Shown here: positions 9,575 through 18,025 of the stretch, one piece after another
Layout of the letters: each line of letters starts with the position of its first letter
Position numbering within the stretch: position 1 is the first letter of the stretch
From: Massilia sp. PDC64
GTDB lineage: Bacteria; Pseudomonadota; Gammaproteobacteria; Burkholderiales; Burkholderiaceae_D
Reading direction: 5' to 3'
DNA: 64,000 nt
NCBI RefSeq assembly: GCF_900101265.1
Contig: NZ_FMZS01000002.1
Coordinates: 620,001 to 684,000 of the forward strand
The notes under the pieces: model-generated
Told to the model about the DNA's origin: nothing
Databases searched by the model: none
What the model saw: only the letters and a program-made list of their open reading frames with translations
Position numbers and translations under genes: made by a program

Positions 9575-11546
9575 TCAAGTTGGCGACTCCCGTTCGCCAG
9601 CGCTGCGGGCAACGGAGCGAGGCCTTAGAGACGGCGTCGATCAGGCTCAACATATCGTAGCGGAGCGGTCTGGCCAAGTGCCGAAGCCATCGCCTTCTGT
9701 CAACGTTGTTCCCGCTATTAAAGCTGCGTATGCGCAAAAAGGGGTTCCAACGATATGCAGACAGATTCTTTGGCTTTCCTTTTTCTTTGACGGTACTGGA
9801 AATAATCGTACGGCTGATGAGGGAATTTTGAAACACAGCAATGTCGCTAGACTGTATCGTGCTCACAAGAGAAATAGTCCGGCAGAAGGCATATATTCTA
9901 TTTACATTCCTGGCGTCGGGACATATTTTCCGGAAATAGGTGATGACGGTGGCAGTGCACTCGGGTTGGGATGTGGCGCAATGGGAGAGGAGCGATTGAA
10001 CTTCGCGCTCGATCAATTTGATGCATGTCTTGAGGCGCCATTGGCGCGAGCAAATGCTCCAGGAAACGCTATTCAGGAGATAAATGTTGCGGTTTTCGGG
10101 TTCAGTCGGGGAGCTGCGCTCTCACGGGCATTTGTTAACCTCATAATGGAGCGCCGTTGTGTCTTACGCGGCGATAAGTGGGCGTTACGCAGTGGATCTT
10201 GGCGGGTCCGGTTCCGCTTCTTGGGCCTGTTTGATACCGTTGCCTCAGTCGGACTGCCCATGAGCGCGAACACGACTGGCCTGCGCGAGGCGTACGGCGG
10301 CGATATTACAGGCATGATTGCGAAGCGACTAAAAAATTATAAAGCGACTCGTCCCACAGCATTGGCTTTTACGGCAACTGCAAATGCAGGCGCGGATCCC
10401 GCGCCGGGAGTTGAGAACGGGCATCGCGGATGGGGCAGCAGGCTTATGGTTCACGAAACGGTCGAGGAAGTAAGACATTTCGTTGCTGCACATGAGATTC
10501 GGAATTCGTTTCCATTGGACAGCGTAAGCGTGGTTTTGAACGGCCAGATATCAAAGCCTTCGCATTTTTATGAGAGCCTCTATCCAGGTGCGCATTCCGA
10601 TGTTGGTGGAGGATACGCGCCCGGTGAAGGCGCAAAAGGGATTTTTCCATCTGAAAAGTTGAGCTTAATTCCTTTGCGTCACATGTACGATTTCGCACTA
10701 CGTCAGGGCGTTCCGATGTTAGCAGAATGGGCACCCCTCAACAAAGAAGATTTTGACACAGACCTACAGATGTGCGAAACCTATGACCACTATTTGAAAG
10801 CAGTAGGGAATTTCTTGAGCTTGGGCGATGGAATCAACAGGCATATGGCGTTATATTATGCCTGGCGTTTCAGGGCGATCAGGCGCAAGGCGGCAGGTGA
10901 TGTCGCCGAGACGAAGCTCATACATGTTCAGGAAGACAGGTTTCGAAGATCCGGCGGAGCTGCGGCTAAAGAGGTGGAAAATCTTGCGATGAGGGAAGCC
11001 GTGGCGAAGGTTTCCTTGAATGCCTTGTTGGAGGCGCAAGACGTGCAAGCTAATGCCGAGGTTGATGCGAATGCACCGAGAAGTGGAGCAATTAAAGAAT
11101 CAGATATCGACGCTGCACGGCAAAAGTACGAAAATATGCATGTCGAACGCTTACGAGCGAAGGCTCGAAAAGATTCGATTCCTGATATGACGAATTTCCA
11201 AGCAAACTTGGATTTGTACGATCGCCAACTATTGGCTGATGTCAAAGCGATTCGAATTTTGTTGAGCGGCTCTGGCGATGGCAGAAAAGAAACCGAACTC
11301 CGCCCGCATTATAAGGTTTTGCTTACGGCTTACGAGAACGAGTTCGAGAAAAACAGCGGCTTGAAAGACGAAATGGTGATCCGTTTTTTCGACAGCTATG
11401 TACACAATTCTTTAGCGGGATTTGGCAAGGACGCGACGCTTCCGTCTGATCCGCGTGTTGTTTATCTTGGCGGCGATGAAAAGTATAGATATGCGCAAGT
11501 GGAGAATAATGCCGTATTGGCAAATGAAGAGAAAAGGTTGGCTTGA
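9552..11546 (+). CDS. T6SS lipase effector of the Tle1/DUF2235 type
   Basis: 664 residues. The alpha/beta-hydrolase domain (about 70-380) opens with LSFFFDGTGNN, the DUF2235 signature. The nucleophile motif GFSRG places the catalytic serine at S185. An aspartate is at D228 (GLFDTVASVG) and a histidine at H348 in the family motif PGAHSDVGGGY. Together they are the Tle1 triad; the family cleaves phospholipid acyl chains in the target periplasm. There is no signal peptide, as expected for VgrG-borne cargo. The C-terminal 280 residues are charged and probably helical, with no recognised domain. The start is uncertain: ATG 9552 gives a 23-base overlap with the DUF3304 gene, while ATG 9510 in the same frame adds 14 residues; neither has a strong ribosome site. 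Confidence 0.88.
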   Translation: MTKNQKSDQVGDSRSPALRATERGLRDGVDQAQHIVAERSGQVPKPSPSVNVVPAIKAAYAQKGVPTICRQILWLSFFFDGTGNNRTADEGILKHSNVARLYRAHKRNSPAEGIYSIYIPGVGTYFPEIGDDGGSALGLGCGAMGEERLNFALDQFDACLEAPLARANAPGNAIQEINVAVFGFSRGAALSRAFVNLIMERRCVLRGDKWALRSGSWRVRFRFLGLFDTVASVGLPMSANTTGLREAYGGDITGMIAKRLKNYKATRPTALAFTATANAGADPAPGVENGHRGWGSRLMVHETVEEVRHFVAAHEIRNSFPLDSVSVVLNGQISKPSHFYESLYPGAHSDVGGGYAPGEGAKGIFPSEKLSLIPLRHMYDFALRQGVPMLAEWAPLNKEDFDTDLQMCETYDHYLKAVGNFLSLGDGINRHMALYYAWRFRAIRRKAAGDVAETKLIHVQEDRFRRSGGAAAKEVENLAMREAVAKVSLNALLEAQDVQANAEVDANAPRSGAIKESDIDAARQKYENMHVERLRAKARKDSIPDMTNFQANLDLYDRQLLADVKAIRILLSGSGDGRKETELRPHYKVLLTAYENEFEKNSGLKDEMVIRFFDSYVHNSLAGFGKDATLPSDPRVVYLGGDEKYRYAQVENNAVLANEEKRLA

Positions 11547-11578
11547 ACGCATTGTTTCAATAGCGTTTCGGCAAAACA

Positions 11579-11615
11579 AAAAAGGCATCCAAATCGCTCT
11601 GGATGCCTTTTTCAT
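11579..11615 (-). terminator. Bidirectional intrinsic terminator between tle and tRNA-Lys
   Basis: A perfect 10-bp stem (11581-11590 with 11601-11610) and a 10-base loop. T-rich tracts flank both sides: on the minus strand the stem is followed by TTTGTTTTG, on the plus strand by TTCATT. It ends the tRNA-Lys transcript and probably also the T6SS cassette transcript. Confidence 0.85.
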
Positions 11616-11628
11616 TACTACTGAATTC

Positions 11629-11704
11629 TGGTAGGCCGTGCTGGGCTCGAACCAGCGACCAACGGATTAAAAGTCCGCTGCTCTACCAACTGAGCTAACG
11701 ACCC
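11629..11704 (-). tRNA. tRNA-Lys (anticodon UUU)
   Basis: A 76-base cloverleaf with encoded CCA on the minus strand. It begins GGGTCGTTAGCTCAGTTGG (acceptor and D arm), has anticodon loop CTTTTAA reading TTT, a T arm with GGTTCGAGCC, and ends GGCCTACCA. The acceptor pairs GGGTCGT/ACGGCCT with a wobble. A consensus promoter lies 13 bases upstream and a terminator follows. Confidence 0.97.
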
Positions 11705-11716
11705 GAAAGAAGCAAG

Positions 11717-11745
11717 ATTATAGGGGGTAACCGCGGTCGTGTCAA
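11717..11745 (-). promoter_or_regulatory. Sigma-70 promoter of tRNA-Lys
   Basis: On the minus strand TTGACA (11740-11745) and TATAAT (11717-11722) are separated by exactly 17 bases. Both hexamers are full consensus. It lies in the short gap between the end of cpoB and the tRNA, so the tRNA does not depend on the tol-pal transcript. Confidence 0.9.
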
Positions 11746-11750
11746 ACGGC

Positions 11751-12515
11751 TTACTTCAGCGCCGCCAGGCGGTCCTTGGCTGCCTGTGCGGCCGCCGAGT
11801 CCGGGAACTTCGACACGAGCTGTTGCAGGGCCTTCTTCGCGTTCTTCTTGTCCTTCAGCTCCGTGTAGCTGGAGGCGATGTTGAGCATGGCGTCCGGGGC
11901 CTTGGCGCTCGTGCCGTAGTTGGCGACGACGGCTTCCTGGGCGGCGATCGCGTTCTTGTAGTCGCGCTGGGCGTAATAGGCGTTGCCGAGCCAGTACTGG
12001 GCGTTGGCGGCGTAGGCCGAGTCGGGGAAGCGGCGGACGAAATCCTGCAGGGCGCCGGCGGCAGCCTTGTAGTCGCCCGATTTGAACAGCTCCATCGCGT
12101 TGTCGTAGGTCTTCTTTTCACTCGGCAGAACTTCGGCGGTCTGGCCGTCGATGGTTTCCTGGCGCGGTTCGAGTTTCTTGATGCGGGCATCGAGGTCCGC
12201 GTACAGGTCTTTCTGGTTCTTCTGGGCGTTGGCGATCTCGTTGGCGAGGACTTCGACCTGGCCGCGCAGGCGCGAGATTTCCTGCATGGTCTGTTCGTGC
12301 TGGTTCAGCATGTCGACGCCGATCGATTTCTCGGCCTTGTTGTCGAGGCGGGCATTGATGTCGCGTGCCAGTGCGTCGACCTTGGCGCGCAGGTCGAGGA
12401 TCGCCTTGCGGGCTTCATCGTCGTCGAGCAGGCCGGCGTTCGCCTGCAGGGGCAGCCAGGCGGTCAGGGCGAGGGCGACGGCGGCGAGGCGGAACTGGGA
12501 CAGTTTGATCATCAT
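11751..12515 (-). CDS. cpoB: Cell division coordinator CpoB (Tol-Pal system protein YbgF)
   Basis: 254 residues. Signal peptide MMIKLSQFRLAAVALAL... ends at ANAG. A coiled-coil trimerisation region (about 30-110, heptads rich in L, I, A) is followed by three TPR-like repeats (about 130-250) with the AQYWLGNAYYAQRDYKNAI pattern. CpoB is periplasmic and links the Tol machine with PBP1B during septation. I use the ATG at 12515; an ATG follows at 12512 and the open frame runs 23 codons further upstream without a credible start. It is the last gene of the operon, separated from pal by 131 bases that contain a strong hairpin. Confidence 0.93.
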   Translation of the reverse strand: MMIKLSQFRLAAVALALTAWLPLQANAGLLDDDEARKAILDLRAKVDALARDINARLDNKAEKSIGVDMLNQHEQTMQEISRLRGQVEVLANEIANAQKNQKDLYADLDARIKKLEPRQETIDGQTAEVLPSEKKTYDNAMELFKSGDYKAAAGALQDFVRRFPDSAYAANAQYWLGNAYYAQRDYKNAIAAQEAVVANYGTSAKAPDAMLNIASSYTELKDKKNAKKALQQLVSKFPDSAAAQAAKDRLAALK

Positions 12516-12557
12516 GACTTTTCTAGACCTATGAAAACTTGGGAATCCAAATGGAAA

Positions 12558-12593
12558 CGGGGCGGGATGCAGTCTGCACCGCATCCCGCCCCG
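12558..12593 (-). terminator. Strong hairpin between pal and cpoB (attenuator or partial terminator)
   Basis: A perfect 13-bp GC-rich stem (12558-12570 with 12581-12593) around a 10-base loop. On the minus strand it is followed by GTTTCCATTT, a weak U tract. It could protect the upstream mRNA 3' end or reduce readthrough from pal into cpoB. Confidence 0.6.
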
Positions 12594-12646
12594 CTGTCAA
12601 ATCTGCCGGGAGCGCCAGCGCTCAGGCAGGTGCGACAGCGTCCCGA

Positions 12647-13174
12647 TTATTGATAGACGATGTCGGCGCGGCGGTTTTCAGCCCAGGCAGCTTCGTCGTG
12701 GCCGAGGGCCTTCGGCTTTTCCTTGCCCAGCGAAACGGCTTCCATCTGGCTGTCCGAGACGCCCAGGGCAGCCATCGACTTGCGCACGGCTTCGGCGCGC
12801 TTCTGGCCCAGGGCCAGGTTGTATTCGGTGCCGCCGCGTTCGTCGGTGTTACCCTGGATCAGGACCTTGCGCTGCTTGTTCTTGGTCAGGTAAGCCGAGT
12901 GGTTCTCGACGACCGGCTTGCCGTCGTCACGGACAACGTAGCTGTCGAAGTCGAAGTACACGCTGCGGTTCGCCAGGACGCCTTTCGGGTCGTTCAGCGG
13001 ATCGACGTTGCCGGTTTCGACCGGGCGGATCTCACGGGTATCAGCCGGCGGGGTCGGTGCTTGTGCGACCGGCTTTTCTTCGACTTTCGGGGCTTCCTGC
13101 AGCTTGGTCGACGAGCATGCCGACAGCAGGGCGGCGGCGGCCACGATGAACGCTACACTTTTTACATTACGCAT
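12647..13174 (-). CDS. pal: Peptidoglycan-associated lipoprotein Pal
   Basis: 175 residues. Lipobox LLSAC with the lipidated cysteine at residue 19, a Pro/Glu-rich linker, then the OmpA-like domain (about 65-175) with YFDFDSYVV and the NTDERGGTEYNLALGQKRA peptidoglycan-binding motif. It anchors the outer membrane to diaminopimelate in the cell wall and binds TolB. The start at 13174 has AGGAG 8 bases upstream on the minus strand; an in-frame ATG six codons earlier has none. It lies 24 bases after tolB in the tol-pal operon. Confidence 0.96.
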   Translation of the reverse strand: MRNVKSVAFIVAAAALLSACSSTKLQEAPKVEEKPVAQAPTPPADTREIRPVETGNVDPLNDPKGVLANRSVYFDFDSYVVRDDGKPVVENHSAYLTKNKQRKVLIQGNTDERGGTEYNLALGQKRAEAVRKSMAALGVSDSQMEAVSLGKEKPKALGHDEAAWAENRRADIVYQ

Positions 13175-13198
13175 GGTTTTTCTCCTGGTCAAAAAATT

Positions 13199-14464
13199 TT
13201 ACTTCATAAACGGGCCCCAGCTGGGCTCCCGAATGTTTCCCGCTTGGGTGCTCAAGCGCTGCTTGACGCGTCCGTCGACCGACACAACGGCCAACGCGGT
13301 ACGCCCGCCACCCTTCGTCGCATACATGATGTATTTGCCGTTCGGCGAAAAACTCGGTTCGGTGGCCCCATCGGCCAAGCGTTGTTCCTGACCGGAAGCC
13401 AGGTCCATCGCATACAGGGAAAAACCCCCATCGCGTTGCGAAATCCACGCCAGCGTCTTGCCGTCCGGGGATACACGAGGGCTGATATTGTAGTTGCCGT
13501 TGAACGTGACGCGGGTTGCCTGCCCGCCGTTCACGCTCATCTTGTAGATCTGCGGACCGCCGCTGCGGTCGCTGGTGAAGTAAATCGACTGGCCGTCATG
13601 CGAGAACTGCGGCTCGGTGTCGATGCCGTTGCTGTTCGAGACGCGGCGCAGGCCGCTGCCGTCCGCGTTCACGATCCAGATTTGCGTATTGCCGGTCTTC
13701 GACAGGGCGAGGGCCAGCTTCGTGCCGTCCGGCGACCAGGCCGGTGCGGAGTTGTTGCCCTTCTCGTTGGCGACGACGGTACGCTGACCCGTCACCAGGT
13801 TCTGCACATAGATCACGGGCTTGCGCAGTTCGAACGAGACGTACGCGACCTTCGTGCCGTCCGGCGACCACGACGGCGAGATGATCGGCTCGCGGCCATG
13901 CGCGGCGACTTGCTCGCCTTCGCCGTCCGCATCCGCCACGACGAGCTTGTAGTCGCGCGCGGCCGGGTCCTGCTTCACGTACGTGATGCGGGTTGAGAAG
14001 ATGCCGCGCACGCCGGTCAGCTTTTCGTAGACGTCGTCCGCGATGCGGTGGCCTTCCAGGCGCGTGTTGCGCGCGGTAACGGCATCCGACAGTTGCGACA
14101 ATTGCGTTTGCTTGACGGTGTCCAGCAGTTTATAACGCACCTGGAAGCGGCCGTCCGCGAGACGCTGCACGGAGCCCACGACAAGCGCGTCGGCACCGCT
14201 GGCCTTGAACGCGGCCAGGTCGATGTTGGCGGTGTCGGAAATGGTCTGGCGCGCGTCGATGACCTTGAATACGCCGCTGCGCTCGAGGTCGGCGCGGACG
14301 ATGGCGGACACCTGTTCGGGCGCCACCGATTCGTCGGCGAACGCCGCGACCGCGACCGGGATCTGGTTGCTGCCCACGCCGGCGATTTCGACTTTCAGCT
14401 GGGCATGTGCAGCCACGCCCATCAGGAGGGTGGCCGAAAACAGCAGGGTATGTAGTTTCTTCAT
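13199..14464 (-). CDS. tolB: Tol-Pal system beta-propeller protein TolB
   Basis: 421 residues. Signal peptide ends at AHAQ (about residue 21). An N-terminal alpha/beta domain (about 25-160) is followed by a six-bladed propeller with repeated SPDGTKVAY / SPDGTKLAL / SHDGQSIYF / SPDGKTLAW / SPNGKYIMY motifs. TolB is periplasmic and shuttles between Pal and TolA. Length equals that of known homologues (about 430). Located in the canonical slot between tolA and pal. Confidence 0.96.
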   Translation of the reverse strand: MKKLHTLLFSATLLMGVAAHAQLKVEIAGVGSNQIPVAVAAFADESVAPEQVSAIVRADLERSGVFKVIDARQTISDTANIDLAAFKASGADALVVGSVQRLADGRFQVRYKLLDTVKQTQLSQLSDAVTARNTRLEGHRIADDVYEKLTGVRGIFSTRITYVKQDPAARDYKLVVADADGEGEQVAAHGREPIISPSWSPDGTKVAYVSFELRKPVIYVQNLVTGQRTVVANEKGNNSAPAWSPDGTKLALALSKTGNTQIWIVNADGSGLRRVSNSNGIDTEPQFSHDGQSIYFTSDRSGGPQIYKMSVNGGQATRVTFNGNYNISPRVSPDGKTLAWISQRDGGFSLYAMDLASGQEQRLADGATEPSFSPNGKYIMYATKGGGRTALAVVSVDGRVKQRLSTQAGNIREPSWGPFMK

Positions 14465-14498
14465 GTTTCTCTCAGCAATGGTTAAGGTCGGAGCGCGA

Positions 14499-15482
14499 TC
14501 ACTGCAGATCCTTCATATGGAACTCGATCACGAGGGAACGCTCTACCGTACCATCTTTCTTCTTTGGCAGTGGGGACGATTTGGTGATGCCCTTTTCGAC
14601 GGCGTCGTCGAACGCCGGCACGCCACTGCTCTTGATCTTCCTGACCGAAATGATCTCGCCGGTCGGCAACTGCTCGACGCGGAAAGTCGCCGTCGGATTG
14701 CCCGGTTCGTCGAGGCTGCCCGCATACGACGTGTTGCCCTTCACCTTGGCCGTGATGGCCGCGGTATAGCCCTTGTCGATGCGTGGCGCCGTCGATTTCT
14801 CGGCCGTGCCGGTGCTGGTCGGATTGCCGGCCGCGCCCGTGATGCGGCGCATTTCCTCGGCGCGCGCGGCTTCCAGTTTCTTCTGTTCTTCGGCGGCCTT
14901 TTTCTTCTTGTCCGCTTCCTCTTTCTTCTTCTTTTCCGCTTCCTCTTTTTTCTTCTTCTCGGCTTCTTTCTTTTCAGCGTCGGCCTTGGCCTTCTTCTCT
15001 TCGAGTTCGCGTTCCTTCTTCTCGGCGAGCGCCTTCGCTTTCTTTTCCTCGGCGCGTTTCTGCTCCGCCAGTTCGCGTTCGCGCTCTTCCTCGATCTGCT
15101 TGCGCTTCAGTTCTTCCTTGCGCTTCTTTTCGCGCTCGAGGGCGATGTCCGGCGCCTTCGGCTGCGGCTTCTCGACGACGGGCGGCGGCTCCACGGCTTT
15201 CGGCGCAGGTCGGGGCGGCGGAGTCTCGGGTTCGGGTTCCGGCTCGGGCGCCGGCGCAGGAGCGGGCGGCGGGGCGGCGGTCTGCGTCGTCACGTCCCAG
15301 ATCTCCGCCTCGACGGCGACGGGCGCATTGTTCTGCCAGCTCACGCCGATCCACAGGAACGCCAGCAACAGGGCGTGCACGCCCACCGCCAGGCCGATGG
15401 CCGGCCAGCGGTTCGGTTCAGGCGGCACGTGATAGGGGGCGCCGTTGCTGTTGCCGATGTTGGTCTGCTTCGTTGCTGACAT
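14499..15482 (-). CDS. tolA: Cell envelope integrity protein TolA (TonB-like C-terminus)
   Basis: 327 residues. One membrane helix (about 27-48), a Pro/Glu-rich stretch, then a long helical domain of K/E/A repeats (about 105-215; runs of KKKEEAEKKK type) that spans the periplasm. The C-terminal domain (about 230-327) contains the YAGSLDEPGNPTATFRVEQL motif of the TonB/TolA fold that contacts TolB and Pal. It transmits proton-motive force from TolQR. The gene begins 10 bases after tolR. The A/G-rich repeat tract gives long open frames on the other strand, which are not genes. Confidence 0.95.
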   Translation of the reverse strand: MSATKQTNIGNSNGAPYHVPPEPNRWPAIGLAVGVHALLLAFLWIGVSWQNNAPVAVEAEIWDVTTQTAAPPPAPAPAPEPEPEPETPPPRPAPKAVEPPPVVEKPQPKAPDIALEREKKRKEELKRKQIEEERERELAEQKRAEEKKAKALAEKKERELEEKKAKADAEKKEAEKKKKEEAEKKKKEEADKKKKAAEEQKKLEAARAEEMRRITGAAGNPTSTGTAEKSTAPRIDKGYTAAITAKVKGNTSYAGSLDEPGNPTATFRVEQLPTGEIISVRKIKSSGVPAFDDAVEKGITKSSPLPKKKDGTVERSLVIEFHMKDLQ

Positions 15483-15492
15483 CAGTTCTTCT

Positions 15493-15921
15493 TCACTTCG
15501 TGGCCAGTCCGACGCGGGTGATACCCATCTTCTTGGCTTCCGAAATCAGCTGGATGACGTCATCGTATTTGCTGTCGCGATCGCCGGCTATCAAGACCGG
15601 ATAATCCGGATGTTCCGCGTGGAGGTCGCGCAGGCGCGTGACGAGCGTCGAACGGCTCGATACGTCTTCGAGCGGCTGCGGCGTCTTGCCCGTGATGCCG
15701 ATCTGCAGCTGGGCGTTTTCCTTGATCGCGATCTGGATGTAGTCGTCCGGCGGCTGCGTCGAGCGCTCGGCGCTGGGCAGCTTGATTTCGCTGGGGTTCT
15801 GCGTCGGCGGTACCGCCATGAAGATGATGAGCAGCACCAGCATCACGTCGATGTACGGCACGACGTTGATCTCGGACTTGAGCTTGCGACGGCTGCCCCG
15901 CAGGCTGCTGTTGAAGGCCAT
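15493..15921 (-). CDS. tolR: Biopolymer transport protein TolR
   Basis: 142 residues. A single membrane helix (about 18-40, INVVPYIDVMLVLLIIFMA) contains the conserved aspartate (D26) that takes part in proton flow. A periplasmic ExbD/TolR domain follows (about 60-140). Works with TolQ as the stator energising TolA. Spaced 21 bases from tolQ and 10 from tolA. Confidence 0.95.
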   Translation of the reverse strand: MAFNSSLRGSRRKLKSEINVVPYIDVMLVLLIIFMAVPPTQNPSEIKLPSAERSTQPPDDYIQIAIKENAQLQIGITGKTPQPLEDVSSRSTLVTRLRDLHAEHPDYPVLIAGDRDSKYDDVIQLISEAKKMGITRVGLATK

Positions 15922-15942
15922 GTCGGTTCCTCGTGGCGGCGA

Positions 15943-16626
15943 TCAGCGCGACTGGCGCTGCAGGATGTTCGAGAATTCCTCGACGAAGCTTTCGAAGCGG
16001 ATCGCGAGGCGGTCGATGTCGTGGGTGAAGCGGTTGTACGCGACCACGGCCGGGATGGCGGCGAACAGGCCGATGGCGGTGGCGATCAGCGCTTCGGCGA
16101 TGCCGGGCGCAACGGTCGCCAGCGTGGCCTGCTGCACGTTCGCCAGGCCGCGGAACGCGTTCATGATGCCCCACACGGTACCCAGCAGGCCGATGTACGG
16201 CGAGACGGAGCCGACCGACGCCAGGAAGTTCAGGTGCGTATCCAGCTGGTCCAGTTCGCGGTGGAAGGCGGCGCGCATCGCGCGGCGGGCGCCATCCAGC
16301 ACGGCGCCCACGTCGAACGCGTCGCGCGAGGCCTGCTTGCCCTTGATGAACTCGCCCATGCCCGCTTCGAAGATGCGGGCCAGCGGACCGCTCTGGTCGC
16401 GCTGGCTGCTGGCGCTCTGGTGCAGGGTATGCAGGTTGCCGCCGGCCCAGAAGCTGCGCTCGAACTGTTCCGTCTGGCGGCGCGCGGCGCGGATCGCGAA
16501 CAGTTTGCGGAAAATATACGTCCAGCTCATCAGTGAAATCGCGAACAGCAGGGCCATCAGCAACTGCACCAGCACGTGCGCATGGCGGATCAGTTCAATG
16601 AATGAGAGGTCTTGGACTGCGTTCAT
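15943..16626 (-). CDS. tolQ: Tol-Pal system protein TolQ (MotA/TolQ/ExbB proton channel)
   Basis: 227 residues with three membrane helices: about 15-38, 135-157 and 170-192. The GLLGTVWGIMNAF segment and the GIAEALIATAIGLFAAIPAVVAYN segment are the ExbB/TolQ channel signature. Forms the inner-membrane channel with TolR. Begins 27 bases after ybgC in the same operon. Confidence 0.96.
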   Translation of the reverse strand: MNAVQDLSFIELIRHAHVLVQLLMALLFAISLMSWTYIFRKLFAIRAARRQTEQFERSFWAGGNLHTLHQSASSQRDQSGPLARIFEAGMGEFIKGKQASRDAFDVGAVLDGARRAMRAAFHRELDQLDTHLNFLASVGSVSPYIGLLGTVWGIMNAFRGLANVQQATLATVAPGIAEALIATAIGLFAAIPAVVAYNRFTHDIDRLAIRFESFVEEFSNILQRQSR

Positions 16627-16653
16627 TGGATATATATTTGGTCAAATGGATGA

Positions 16654-17070
16654 TCAGGCGGCACGCATTTTAGCAGCGGCAAGGTCGGGTAGGGAACGCG
16701 GGCGCATCGTGACGGCATCGATGCAGCCGACTTTCACGTCGGCGCTCGACAGCAGCGTGTCGCCGCGCCAGGCCTGCTGGGCGAACTGGACGGAGGCGCG
16801 GCCGAGCTTTTCCACGTTCAAGGTCAGTTTCACTTCGTCGTCCAGGCGCGCGGAGGCGACATAGTCGACACTGGCATTGCGCACGACGAAGATCGCGCCG
16901 TGCTGGTCGCGCAGGGCTTGCTGATCAATGCCGAGCGAGCGCAGCCATTCGGTGCGCGCACGTTCGAAAAACTTCAGGTAATTGGCGTAGTACACGATGC
17001 CGCCGGCGTCCGTATCCTCGTAATAGACGCGAACTGTCCAGGTGAAAACTGAAGGCATTTCAGCTGCCAT
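16654..17070 (-). CDS. ybgC: Tol-Pal system-associated acyl-CoA thioesterase
   Basis: 138 residues with a single hotdog fold. YEDTDAGGIVYYANYLKFFE is the 4-hydroxybenzoyl-CoA thioesterase signature, with the catalytic aspartate in TDAGG. It hydrolyses acyl-CoA in the cytoplasm and heads tol-pal operons widely. I chose ATG 17070 (MAAEMPSV); ATG 17058 is an alternative. The frame stays open 56 codons upstream but the extra sequence is not conserved in type. The 205 bases between it and the SDR gene must hold the operon promoter; a weak TTCTCA-N17-TATGTA candidate can be read on the minus strand about 75-105 bases upstream of the start. Confidence 0.93.
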   Translation of the reverse strand: MAAEMPSVFTWTVRVYYEDTDAGGIVYYANYLKFFERARTEWLRSLGIDQQALRDQHGAIFVVRNASVDYVASARLDDEVKLTLNVEKLGRASVQFAQQAWRGDTLLSSADVKVGCIDAVTMRPRSLPDLAAAKMRAA

Positions 17071-17275
17071 AAATGAAAATGGGAAACATTTTACGCCATT
17101 TCTACCCGCCATATGTGCGCCAGGGTACATATACATAGGTATGAGTGACAGGCGTGAGAATGTGAGAGGCTCATGCCAAGCCAGCAACTGTAGCACTTTT
17201 TCATTTTGGACGGCGCCGCTGTTACAAAGCGAAAACAATTCGTTCGCCGGTCGGCCGATTCTTGTGCTTGAACGA

Positions 17276-18025
17276 TCAGCCCTGGTTGCGCTTGATGTTG
17301 AGCGGACCGTAGCCCTGGCAGGTCGGCATCATCTCGATGTGGTTGATGTTGACGTGCGGCGGCAGGGAAGCGACCCAGTAGGCGGTCTCGGCGATGTCGT
17401 CGGCCGTCAGCGGCTGCGTGCCTTCGTAGACCTTGGCGGCGGCCGCGTCGTCGCGCAGGCGGACGTTCGAGAATTCGGTGCCGCCGCACAGGCCCGGCGC
17501 GATGTTCGTCGCACGCACGCCCGTGCCCACGAGGTCGGCGCGCAGGTTCAGGGTGAACTGCTCGACGAACGCCTTGGTCGCGCCGTACACGTTCCCGCCC
17601 GGATACGGCGTGCGACCGGCCACGGAGCCGATGTTGATGACGAGGCCGCTGCCGCGTTCGACCATCGCGGGCAGCAGGGCGTGCGTCATGGTGACGAGGC
17701 CCTTGATGTTCGTGGCGATCATCGTTTCCCAGTCTTCCAGCGGCACTTCGTACGCGGGCTTCGTGTTCAGGGCCAGGCCGGCATTGTTGATCAGCACGTC
17801 GATCTGGCGCCAGGACTGCGGCAGCATCGACAGCGCTTCCTCGATCGAGTTCTTGTCCGTGACGTCCATCGCGATCGGCAGGGCGGATTCGCCCAGTTCC
17901 CTGGCCAACGCGTCCAGACGGTCCTTGCGGCGCGCCGCCAGCACCACCTGGTGGCCGTTCTTGACGAAAGTGCGCGCCATGGCGGCGCCGAATCCGGCCG
18001 ATGCGCCGGTGATGAAAACGATCAT
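17276..18025 (-). CDS. SDR family NAD(P)-dependent oxidoreductase, YdfG-like
   Basis: 249 residues, classical short-chain dehydrogenase. N-terminal TGASAGFGAAMA cofactor loop, RRKDRL after the second strand (basic residues favour NADP), NNAG at about 82-85, catalytic serine in IGSVAG and YGATK as the YxxxK pair. Overall it resembles YdfG-type 3-hydroxy acid / serine dehydrogenases: the VTDKNSIEEAL and EFSNVRLRDD segments fit. The start at 18025 yields the usual SDR N-terminus; the frame is open 47 codons upstream but that region overlaps the glyA promoter. It is divergent from glyA. Confidence 0.88.
   Translation of the reverse strand: MIVFITGASAGFGAAMARTFVKNGHQVVLAARRKDRLDALARELGESALPIAMDVTDKNSIEEALSMLPQSWRQIDVLINNAGLALNTKPAYEVPLEDWETMIATNIKGLVTMTHALLPAMVERGSGLVINIGSVAGRTPYPGGNVYGATKAFVEQFTLNLRADLVGTGVRATNIAPGLCGGTEFSNVRLRDDAAAAKVYEGTQPLTADDIAETAYWVASLPPHVNINHIEMMPTCQGYGPLNIKRNQG

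Noticed and set aside
14205..15479. Plus-strand ORF opposite tolA with apparent membrane segments
   Set aside because: The Leu/Phe runs are the complement of TolA Lys/Glu repeats, not real membrane helices.
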